DNA of 64,000 nt, from positions 168,279 through 232,278 of the forward strand of contig WTXG01000040.1 in assembly GCA_022496185.1 (NCBI GenBank), in the 5' to 3' direction. The notes under the pieces are model-generated. The model saw only the letters and a program-made list of their open reading frames with translations, was not told where the DNA came from and made no database searches. Both the position numbers and the translations under genes were made by a program. This stretch comes from Multifurca ochricompacta. Its lineage: Eukaryota; Basidiomycota; Agaricomycetes; Russulales; Russulaceae. Position 1 is the stretch's first letter, and every line of letters starts with the position of its first letter. This document shows, piece after piece, positions 56,115 through 64,000 of the stretch.

Positions 56115-57080
56115 GTTTGAGCCTAACAAAAATCCTTTTTCGCAAATGCCTTTTCTACCAGAATAGTGTGCACTTCCTCACTTTCTTTCATCATGTTAGC
56201 CCATATGTCCTGGGCCTTTTCTTCCTTTGATCATTTGTCCACAGTGGGTGGGTTGTTCTGAGCAGGGGCCTCAGGTGCAGTAACTGCCATTGCAACACAT
56301 GCCCCCTTCTTGGGACAGTCCTGAGACATGTGCCCTAGTGCCTTGCACCAAAAGCATTGTCCTTCTTTCATCAGTGTCTGTCACTCATCTTCTGTGAGTG
56401 TTGCCCGAGCTCGGGCTCGATCTGCAGAGGTATCCATAGCATTTGGATCCTGCTGGGTATGCTGTGCAGGCTTTACTCCAAAAGCAGCCTTCCACTGATC
56501 TCAAGTTTTTCCCTTCTTGGTGTCAACTCCAAAGCATGTCTGGAAGTCGAGGTAGTCCTGCTGCTGTTGTCAGGCAGCATCAACCCAACTGTCCCAGTCA
56601 TGAGGGTGGTGGAACTGGATAATGTTTTTAACCAGTGGGTTGGGCAGTCCTTGTGAGAAGAGGTCTAGTGTTGCCTCTTTGTCAGTGTCATAACTGGCCC
56701 TATTGGCCAGGCTTCTGAACTTGGTGACATATGCGTCTAGCTCTCCTTTTTCCATTCTGAGGGATTTTAATTCTCAGGCTGCCTTCTGCTTGGCTTGCCC
56801 ATCTGTGAAAGCATCTTTGAATCTCTGGGTGATGGTCTCCCAAAGGCCTTCACTCGTGGTACGACGCCCGCTTTCAATTTCCTCATTTAACCACTCCAAC
56901 TGCTCCATGGTCCAATCATCTACTGCATCTCCTCGAATCAAGGAGAGGAATAGATTGGCACATTGTAATGGGTTGACAATCTGGGGGACGTTGTGGTTGA
57001 AGTTCTTAAAGGTCATGAACTCCAACATGAATTTCTTGCTTTGTGAGTGATCCCCAGCAAATGTTTGGGGCAGTACCCCT
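56115..57080 (-). pseudogene. Gypsy 2 Gag, many TGA stops, truncated by Gypsy 3
   Basis: Minus-strand reading: SGVLPQTFAGDHSQSKKFMLEF, DDWTMEQLEWLNEE, KAA-stop-ELKSL, LDLFSQGLPNPLVKNIIQFHHP, and zinc knuckle CFWCKALGHMSQDC. In-frame TGA codons occur at 56,774-56,776 (Gypsy 3 has CGA there) and at several later sites. The N-terminal part is cut at 57,083 by the Gypsy 3 LTR. Confidence 0.85.
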
Positions 57081-57083
57081 GAC

Positions 57084-57663
57084 TGTTATGACCAGGGCCC
57101 AGCAGCCCTATTTTCTTTACCCTCCCAAACAGGGACCCCACTTGTCCACTGACACTACACTTTCTCATTATGTCTCCCTCCTGGGACCCCTCACATGCAT
57201 TGCTCCCATCCCTGTGACTGTTGTTTGGACTTGTGTACATACTGTTTGCTTATGATTACCTTCCTTATCTTCTTATCTCTATGACCAGACACTTACTTAA
57301 TTCCCTATCAGAAGCCCAGCTTTACACCCTACGCTTTCATATATTTGGGCCCACATGACTCCGAGATAGCTTATCTATAGACACCCACCTGATTACGTAT
57401 ATAAGTCCGCCATAGCTACATTGTAGGCTCCAGACTCGACTTATTGAATACATTGGTGCTTGTCTTCTGGACATCCCCTTGAATCTCTGACTCGTCCATC
57501 TTGGTATTTCTGATACCTTCCTGTTTAACATCATCTTAGGGAACAGCCCCTTTGACTTTGACTCGTCTCACTTTACTCCAAGAAGCCCCATTGGTTTCTT
57601 ATCCAAACATGAACGAAACACTGTCACACAAGTCGTGTGGAATGTCCCGCACCAGACATAACA
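57084..57663 (+). repeat. Gypsy 3 5' LTR (family A)
   Basis: 580 bp, TGTTATGACCAGG…CCAGACATAACA, TATA-like ACGTATATAAG (57,396-57,406). It is similar to the reverse complement of 41,968-42,554. Confidence 0.85.
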
Positions 57664-57669
57664 TCAAGT

Positions 57670-59326
57670 GAGTCTCTCACCGTGGCTTCCAGCCACAGTC
57701 AGACCCTGTTTAAAGAAGAACTTATCAAACACAGAGATGAGAATAATCTTTCACAACAAGTACTTGGCTCTGCTGCCTGGAAAGATTTTGAAACCGAGTT
57801 TGGATACTACATCTATCATGACAGAAGATACCAACCAGTAGAATACAACGACAAAAAAGGGTTTGGTATTGTATCCGATACTCGGACAGCCGAAACTCCT
57901 GGGTAACAACCCGACCAGCACCACCAGAATTCAGACTAGGCCTGTGGAGAGAAAACCCACCTGCCATTGTTACCAACTCTGAGAACAAAGAATACCTAGA
58001 CGAAAGCAGTGAAGACGCACCAGTATTAGCAGCAGCTACCACCCTGGTTGCACCAGAAGTTGTCACGATCAGAGCCCCTGCATTGACAACTCCTACGATA
58101 TCCTCCCAGTCCACAACCACCGTTACTCCACAAAGAATGTCGACCATTGCAGCTCAGATTCCCGCACCAGCTCCTCCTCCTCCTCCTCCTCCTCCTCCTG
58201 CCACCCTCATCATTGCTGCCCCAGGGAACCCCCCTTCATCGGGACGACTCTCCAGGGTGCTCCCACAAACATTCACAGGAGATCGCTTGCAGAGCAGGAA
58301 GTTTATGCTAGAATTCACAACCTTCCGAAATTTCAATCACGATGTCCCCCAGATCGTAAACCCCTTCCAGCATACCAACCTCTTTCTCTCATTAATCTGA
58401 GGGGAAGCAGTGGACAACTGGACCATGGAACAGCTTGAGTGGCTGAATGACCAAGTGGAGGGTGGGAGTCCCACAACAAATGAAGGACTCTGGGATGTAG
58501 TCGCCCAGAGGTTCAAAGATGCCTACACTGATGGGCAAGCGAAGCAGAAAGCCGCCCGAGAACTAAAGGGCCTGTGAATGGAGAAAGGGGATTTAGATGG
58601 CTACATTGCCAAATTCCGAAGCACAGCCAACAGGGCTGGATATGATGTGGACAAGGAAGCCACCTTGGATCTCTTCTCCCAAGGGCTCCCAAACCCACTC
58701 GTTAAAAATATCATCCAGTTTCACCACCCACATAACTGGACCCAATGGATCAATGCTGTGTGATGACAGCAGCAGGATTTCCTTGACTTCCAAACTCGCT
58801 TTGGAATAGAGACAAAGAAAGGAAAAATGTGGGACCAGTGGAAGGCAGCGTTCAGAATCAAGCCTGCCTCCCTGTGGGACCCAAATGCTATGGATACCTC
58901 TGCCAATCGAACCAGAGCTAGAGCCACACTCACAGAAGACGAACGGCAGACACTGATGAGGGAAGGAAGGTGCTTCCAATGCAAAGCTCAAGGACACATG
59001 TCACGTGACTGTCCCAAGAAAGGAGCATGGGTTGCCAAGGCCACCACCACCCCTGCCCTGATCTCTAATAACCCACCAGCAGTAGACAAACAAATGAAAG
59101 AAGAGAAGGCCCATGATATATGGGCTAATATGATGAAAGAGAGTGAAGAAGTGTGTGCTATCCTAGTTGAAAAAGCGTTCGCAAAAAGGATTTTTGATTG
59201 GCTCAACCCCATCGGCCTGGGCTCGAGCATTACATGTAACCTCTGTGTATACTAGTCGCTTCAAATCTTTGAAAATACCAGTACATTTTGAGACTACACA
59301 GAAAACAGCCAATCGTGACATCCTGA
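57670..59326 (+). pseudogene. Gypsy 3 Gag and start of Pol, with stops
   Basis: Gag starts with ASSHSQTLFKEELIKHRD, again from GTG without an upstream ATG. A 1-nt insertion in the A-run near 57,855 shifts the frame at KKGFG. It continues with a poly-Pro tract (about 58,171-58,200), RKFMLEFTTFRNFNHDVPQI, SLI-stop-GEAVD, GL-stop-MEKGDL, QGLPNPLVKNIIQFHHP, two adjacent TGA after INAV, and zinc knuckle CFQCKAQGHMSRDC. Pol opens in another frame (SAWARALHVTSVYTSRFKSLKIPVHFE) and stops at the Copia insertion. Confidence 0.85.
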
Positions 59327-59332
59327 TAGATT

Positions 59333-59846
59333 TGTTGACACGGGACGTGTCTGGAGGTGCTTCAGGCATCTAAGGTTCGCTTCAGCTGTAGATTAGATTA
59401 GATTAGATTTCGGAGTATCGGACTTTTTTATGTTATCTTTATTACATTTCTTTCTCTCCTTACTCAGCTGATTAGTGATGGACTTAGTAATGCGCAGTAA
59501 GCATGTGATATCTCTTTGGCCAATGGCCTTTATCCCTCTCTGTCTATTGTCCGGCACTTGTGGACTTATTCCCAGTGCGCACAGACCATTTCCCCTGGCC
59601 CCTATGGGTATATAAGGGTGTCTGTTTCGTCTCTTTCACTTCAGAGTTCTTCTAACCTCTGAAGTGTAAGTTCCCTTTACTCTACTCTCTCACTACCTAT
59701 AGACTAACCTATTATATTAGACTTGTCTTTATCTAGGTGTGTAGATAGTAATAATAGAGTTCTTCTAACCTCTGAAGTACTTGTCTTTATCTAGCCTCAC
59801 CGCTACTAACCACAGTCAGTATAACCAGCAGCATGATTGTTTGACA
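59333..59846 (+). repeat. Copia 2 5' LTR (end inferred)
   Basis: Start TGTTGACACGG, proposed end TGTTTGACA, followed by GGTTATGGGCCCTG as a primer-binding-site candidate. The TATA-like GGTATATAAGGG lies at about 59,607-59,617, with two copies of AGAGTTCTTCTAACCTCTGAAG downstream (about 59,643 and 59,756). Without the 3' LTR the end is an inference. Confidence 0.6.
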
Positions 59847-60784
59847 GGTTATGGGCCCTGCCGCTCATACTGACTGTTCATATTCCCTTTGTTCATAAAC
59901 AGCTCAACTCGCTTTTTGCACACAAGCTCACAAAAGCTTCAAAGTCTTTCCCACCAGCTTCTTCCTGTGAGCTTTTCTATTTACTGTCTGTGCACCTTAA
60001 CACCCCACAGGATGATGCAGTTTACTGCTCATCCTGAACTGTTTGGCTAGCCCTTCGGGGTTCTTGCAAAAGGTGATGAGGGACCCTAAGTGGGTGAAAC
60101 ACCTTGAGCTCCTTGAGTGCGCACTAGGTATTAGTAATTTCTTAGTTATAGCTGGGTTTTCGTCCCATAGTTAGTCTTAGTAGGCCTATAGCCAGAAGCT
60201 TGTGGCTTTAAGTCCAGTCAATGCTTGGCTCTATCTGTAAGCCGGGTTTAGCGACCCGCATGTGGAGTTTAGGGTCTAGAACAAGGCATGGGTAGTCACT
60301 CCCATGACGCTTGGGCTCGATACAAGTAGGCTGCACTACTATAGTCTATACATAGTAGATATAGTCTTTATCTCTGGGCATAAGTATCCGTTGCCTTGTA
60401 GGGTAACCACGCCCTACCAGAGACAGACTAGTCATCTACTTAGTCATGGCCCCAATCATCTAGGGCTTAATCATGGACTCCACCACCAGCATTAGAGGAA
60501 GGGCTATACACCCTTTGTCTCTAATGGAACTTGCGGTTGGCTCCTCCATGACATGACTCCCAGTCTTGGTTACACTAGACACTCTGGCTAGTCTACCAGA
60601 GCTTATGTCTAGTTACAAGATTGCGCTAGACAGCTTTACTATACCTAGAAAGTCGCACAACAGAGGCAGGACCTTCTTAGGTTCTGAAGCATAGCGCCAC
60701 AGTATGGGGTGGCACTCTTAAGCGAGACCTGGGCACTGGTTCTAATTGCTCCTTGGAACCAGGAACTTTTTATAACATCTCAAA
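59847..60784 (+). other. Copia 2 untranslated leader
   Basis: About 940 nt between the proposed LTR end and the gag ATG. No ORF of note. It would hold the primer-binding site and packaging signals, which I cannot define from sequence alone. Confidence 0.5.
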
Positions 60785-63649
60785 ATGCCGTCCTCTATCG
60801 TCTTCCCTCCCTCCTCCAAGATGGAGCGTCTTGATGGCTCCAACTGGCAAGTTTGGTCTGCCAATTTCAACGCTCTCTTGAGGATGAACGGGCTCAGGAG
60901 GCATATAATTACGCCTTACCCTGACATGCCTCTCCTCCCAGAGGACAAGGAGGAAAAGGAGAAAATGCAAAAAGAAGTAATTGATCCCATCCTTAGGGAA
61001 TGGATGGGAGAAGAGGAAATGTTAATTGGGCTACTCTTTCTTAATGTAACCCAGGAAGTCTACTCCCAAGTAGCTTCCGATGCCAATTATCCTTCTCTTA
61101 GTGAGAAGTATAATAAGTTGGAGCGGCTTTATGGCTCTGTAGGTAGCATGGCCACTTATAATTTGTGGCTTGCCCTGGTGTCCTTCCGTCTTGATGAAGG
61201 ACAGTCATTCAGAACTCAATTACAAAAGGTTCTGGATGCCAGGAGTACCCTTAGGGAGAATGGGATGGAGGTCAATGACCTCCAAATGAGCTTCATATTG
61301 CTGAAGGCTCTCCCAGACTCCTACAGTGCCATTGCCGGCTCCATACTGGCCTCTGGCGACCCAGAGCGTCTTTCTCCTCAGGACCTTGTGCAGAGGTTCC
61401 TGAATGAGGAGAGTCGCCTGGCAGGTCCCTCGGGAAGTGGTAGTGCAGTCCTGTCTAAGGCTGCACCTGTCAAATCAAACAAAAAACCTACAAATTTATC
61501 ACCACTTCCCGCTGCTGCCCCTAGTTCACAAGGGGTGGTCTGCTTCTATTGCCAAAAGCCTGGACACAAGTCCAATGCTTGCGCAAAGAAGAAGAAGGAC
61601 CTGGAGAATGCCAAAAAAGGCAAGGCAGGGAACAAGAAGAGGGCTGAGGCCCAAAATGTACATACTATAGCCACTGTAGTTAATGGGAGTGGCAAAATAG
61701 AGGAGGTGCATGAAGCACCTCGCATTCGCCTTTATGTTCACACCTATAATCTGGATATCAATTCAGATTATTGGATGCTTGATAGTGGAGCAACAGCTCA
61801 TTTCAGTCCCAACCTTGAAGACTTTGATACGTATAAAGTCGACAACACCCATGAAGTATCACTAGGTGACAACTCCATAGTCAAAACAAATGGAGTTGGC
61901 ACTGTGATCATCAGGACTGATCAAGGTTTTGACTTGGAATTGAGCGATGTGCTCCACATGCCTGGAGGACATAAAATACTCTCCGCCAGTGCCCTAGTAG
62001 AAAAAGGGGCAACTGTGTTCTTTGATAATAAGAAGGCTACAATTAAATATGGCAACAAAGTTATAGCGGAAGCATGGAAGTTTGGCAAATTGTATTGGGT
62101 GCTAGGCAAACACGTCCTAAATAGCATCCATACATCTGCATCTGCCTCACTAGAAATCTGGCATCAAAGAATGGGCCATATGTCTAAAGAAGCCCTGAAA
62201 AGATATGCTCCTGAGGCAGTTAAAGGCCTCAAAATAAATAATAGCCAAGTGGAAGACAAGCCATGTTATGGCTGTGAAATGGGCAAGTCCCATCGTCTTC
62301 CATTTCCCCCATCTTCAAAGCGCGCATCAGCCCCCCTTGAGATCCTTCATAGTGATCTCGTAGGTCCCTTGCAGTGCAGTTCAATACAAGGGAATCTATA
62401 CTTTGCCACCTTTTTGGATGACTTCAGCAGATATGCTTTAGTCGTTCCAATGAAGTCTAAAGATCTGTTCACACCAGTTTTTAATAAACTGAAGACACTA
62501 CTTGAAAATAAATTCAATCATAAAATCAAGTGTCTTCATACAGATCGTGGTGGCGAGTATGTGAACAAGGCGCTGAAGGCAACGCTTGAAGATTATGGCA
62601 TAGAGCATAAACTTACGATGCCGTATAGTCCACAACAGAATGGAAGGGCCGAGAGATTTAATAGAACCATTATGGAAAAAGGCACTAGCATGCTGCACGA
62701 TGCCGGCCTATCTCTTGGTTTTTGGGAGTGTGCTGTTGAGACAGCATGTCATATATATAACAGAACTCCCATCCGTTCCAATAAGTGGAAAACTCCGCTT
62801 GAGCTTCTGGTTGGGAACAAACCAGATGTCTCGTATTTCAAGGTCTTTGGATGCAAAGCCTATTATCATGTTCCAGAGGGCAAGCGGCGTAAATTAGATC
62901 CCAAAGCCAGGGAAGCCGTCTTTGTCGGGTATGAGCCCACTTCTAAGGGCTATACACTTTGGGATAGTCGTACCCAGTCTCTCATCTTTTCACGAGATGT
63001 TACATTTGATGAGAGATCCTTCCCTTCCCGCTCTGATAAGGACAACAGAGCACAGAAACCCATAGAGCAACCTAGCCAAGGTGGCTCATTTACTTTACCT
63101 GGTGGCCCAGTCCAGCCACCACCAGCAACTGCTACGCATGTTCCTGAGGCTCCTCAAGATGAGGAAGACCTAGAAAAGGAACAAGAGGACATCGTACCTC
63201 CTCAATTAGCACCACAGCCTACCACACCCACACGTAATGTAGACACCACACAACCTCAGACTATATATCAGACTCCTCCATCACAAGTCATGGAACCTTC
63301 CTCCCCTCCGAAAAGAACCCGTGCAATCAGAAAATCAAAAAGAATTGCAGACAAAATTCCTCAACCTAATTTTGAGAGGACAAGTCCACGCTCTGAACGA
63401 CGAGATAGGGCAATCCAAGAAGATTTAGACTTGGATACTGCACGTCCCAATCGGAATCGTCGTCTGAATCCTCGTTTCTACAATGAGGATAATGCAGAGT
63501 TTGTGCAGGGTTCTTCCAGACTTGGTCAGATGGATCTACTCAATGCTGCAGGATCGCCTTACAGGGATCCTCTTACTTTTAAAGAAGCAATGGAGTCTGA
63601 TAATGCCAGTGATTGGCTTGAGGCATGTCAATATGAATTGATGCCTTAG
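60785..63649 (+). CDS. Copia 2 Gag-protease-integrase polyprotein (954 residues to a frameshift stop)
   Basis: ATG 60,785. Gag with MERLDGSNWQVWSANF and a UBN2-like region; zinc knuckle CFYCQKPGHKSNAC (about 61,540); protease YWMLDSGATAHFS (about 61,770); pre-integrase WHQRMGHMS…CYGCEMGKSHRLPF; integrase triad D (ILHSDLVG), D (LHTDRGGEY), E (NGRAERFN); a Pro-rich linker. The TAG at 63,647 follows loss of one base near 63,640: ELMP-stop should read ELDALEKLKVWRL, as the neighbouring frame continues without a gap. So RT is separated from integrase by a single 1-nt deletion. Confidence 0.9.
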   Translation: MPSSIVFPPSSKMERLDGSNWQVWSANFNALLRMNGLRRHIITPYPDMPLLPEDKEEKEKMQKEVIDPILREWMGEEEMLIGLLFLNVTQEVYSQVASDANYPSLSEKYNKLERLYGSVGSMATYNLWLALVSFRLDEGQSFRTQLQKVLDARSTLRENGMEVNDLQMSFILLKALPDSYSAIAGSILASGDPERLSPQDLVQRFLNEESRLAGPSGSGSAVLSKAAPVKSNKKPTNLSPLPAAAPSSQGVVCFYCQKPGHKSNACAKKKKDLENAKKGKAGNKKRAEAQNVHTIATVVNGSGKIEEVHEAPRIRLYVHTYNLDINSDYWMLDSGATAHFSPNLEDFDTYKVDNTHEVSLGDNSIVKTNGVGTVIIRTDQGFDLELSDVLHMPGGHKILSASALVEKGATVFFDNKKATIKYGNKVIAEAWKFGKLYWVLGKHVLNSIHTSASASLEIWHQRMGHMSKEALKRYAPEAVKGLKINNSQVEDKPCYGCEMGKSHRLPFPPSSKRASAPLEILHSDLVGPLQCSSIQGNLYFATFLDDFSRYALVVPMKSKDLFTPVFNKLKTLLENKFNHKIKCLHTDRGGEYVNKALKATLEDYGIEHKLTMPYSPQQNGRAERFNRTIMEKGTSMLHDAGLSLGFWECAVETACHIYNRTPIRSNKWKTPLELLVGNKPDVSYFKVFGCKAYYHVPEGKRRKLDPKAREAVFVGYEPTSKGYTLWDSRTQSLIFSRDVTFDERSFPSRSDKDNRAQKPIEQPSQGGSFTLPGGPVQPPPATATHVPEAPQDEEDLEKEQEDIVPPQLAPQPTTPTRNVDTTQPQTIYQTPPSQVMEPSSPPKRTRAIRKSKRIADKIPQPNFERTSPRSERRDRAIQEDLDLDTARPNRNRRLNPRFYNEDNAEFVQGSSRLGQMDLLNAAGSPYRDPLTFKEAMESDNASDWLEACQYELMP

Positions 63650-64000
63650 AAAAACTTAAAGTGTGGCGCCTTGAAGACCTTCCAGAAGGTAGAAAGGCTG
63701 TAAAGTCCAAGTGGGTCTTTAAATTGAAAGCAGATGGACGCTTTCGTGCTAGGCTTGTAGCAAAAGGGTTCACCCAAATAGAGGGGGTGGACTTCGATGA
63801 AACTTTCTCCCCAGTCGCCAGATTTGAGTCTCTTAGACTATTATTAGCGTTGGCCGCGCTTGAGGATTGGGAAATCCACCAAATGGATGTCAAATCGGCA
63901 TTCCTACATGGCGATCTGGATGAGGAGATTTACATGGAGCAACCTATTGGTTTCGTCGTTGCTGGACAAGAGTCCAAAGTTTGTAGGCTACAGAAAGGCT
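63643..64000 (+). CDS. Copia 2 reverse transcriptase, N-terminal part (runs off window)
   Basis: The frame GCC TTA GAA reads ALEKLKVWRLEDLP, KSKWVFKLKADGRFRARLVA, FTQIEGVDFDETFSPVARF and HQMDVKSAFLHGDLDEEIYMEQP, the Copia RT start with its first conserved Asp region. It is open to base 64,000. It is displaced from the 954-codon frame by one base. Confidence 0.88.

Larger units (their letters stand above)
41968..57083 (-). mobile_element. Gypsy 2 (family A chromodomain retrotransposon), 5' truncated in window and heavily interrupted
   Basis: 3' LTR at 41,968-42,554, then (minus strand) the ORF3 end at 42,555-42,711, a nested solo LTR with Gypsy 1, the rest of ORF3 at 50,813-51,990, pol at about 52,030-56,110, and gag at about 56,115-57,080. 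Gag is cut by Gypsy 3 at 57,084. Other insertions are at 53,257-53,478 and 54,546-54,992. Many in-frame TGA codons and some frameshifts make it inactive. Its 5' LTR is not in the window. Confidence 0.85.
57084..59332 (+). mobile_element. Gypsy 3 (family A), 5' part only; interrupted by Copia 2
   Basis: The 5' LTR is 57,084-57,663, followed by gag and the first part of pol (ILID of the protease). Copia 2 starts there and the remainder lies outside the window. It inserted into Gypsy 2 gag in the opposite orientation. Confidence 0.85.
59333..64000 (+). mobile_element. Copia-type LTR retrotransposon 2 (3' end beyond window)
   Basis: It begins TGTTGACACGGG inside the Gypsy 3 protease. Probable LTR 59,333-59,846, a leader of about 940 nt, then gag-pol. 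The boundary is uncertain by a few bases because the 3' flank and target duplication are not visible. Nearly intact coding suggests it is the youngest insertion of this branch of the nest. Confidence 0.85.

Overview
The window comes from a filamentous fungus, most likely an Agaricomycete (Basidiomycota). This rests on many short GT-AG introns, a Goodbye-NACHT-ankyrin NLR-type gene, a secreted-type S28 peptidase with about eight introns, and abundant Copia and chromodomain-Gypsy retrotransposons. No bacterial-type features are seen. The species cannot be named from the sequence.

Left half (1 to about 33,975): a gene cassette repeated in tandem three times. Each unit carries (i) an NLR-like gene on +, (ii) about 1.8 to 4.9 kb of conserved non-coding spacer, (iii) a convergent S28 serine peptidase gene on -, and (iv) a divergent + ORF with a Glu tract and a Pro-rich stretch. 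Unit 1 is cut by the window start and shows only the ankyrin end of its NLR. Unit 2 (8,473 to about 18.3 kb) is the best preserved: a 1,254-residue NLR model in eight exons, an S28 gene without disabling changes in the part I read, and the full-length acidic ORF. Units 1 and 3 are decayed by single-base deletions and nonsense changes. The ankyrin repeats are nearly identical at DNA level, except for a few codons that vary from repeat to repeat.

Right half (33,976 to 64,000): a nest of transposable elements. A TIR element (TA target) carries two hAT-like insertions (8-bp target duplications) and a Gypsy. The first hAT-like element holds a Gypsy solo LTR (TSD AAAGC), which holds a Copia (34,595-39,488). 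The Gypsy (minus strand, from 41,968) is broken by a solo LTR (TSD AACCC) that itself contains a full-length + strand Gypsy (43,235-50,731, TSD AGAGG). It is also broken by a 222-bp LTR-like element containing a tRNA-like sequence (TSD GCCAC), a 447-bp solo LTR (TSD GAAGA), and a second + strand Gypsy interrupted by a Copia that runs off the window.

Three observations stand out. The chromodomain Gypsy elements carry an extra 3' ORF with an array of CCHC-type zinc knuckles. All LTR-pair differences I found (18 + 5) are CpG transitions, and many premature stops are CGA to TGA. The tandem NLR/peptidase/acidic cassette, with repeat-by-repeat variation in its ankyrin domain, looks like a locus diversifying a recognition protein. 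Gene functions are inferred from family resemblance only; no search was run.
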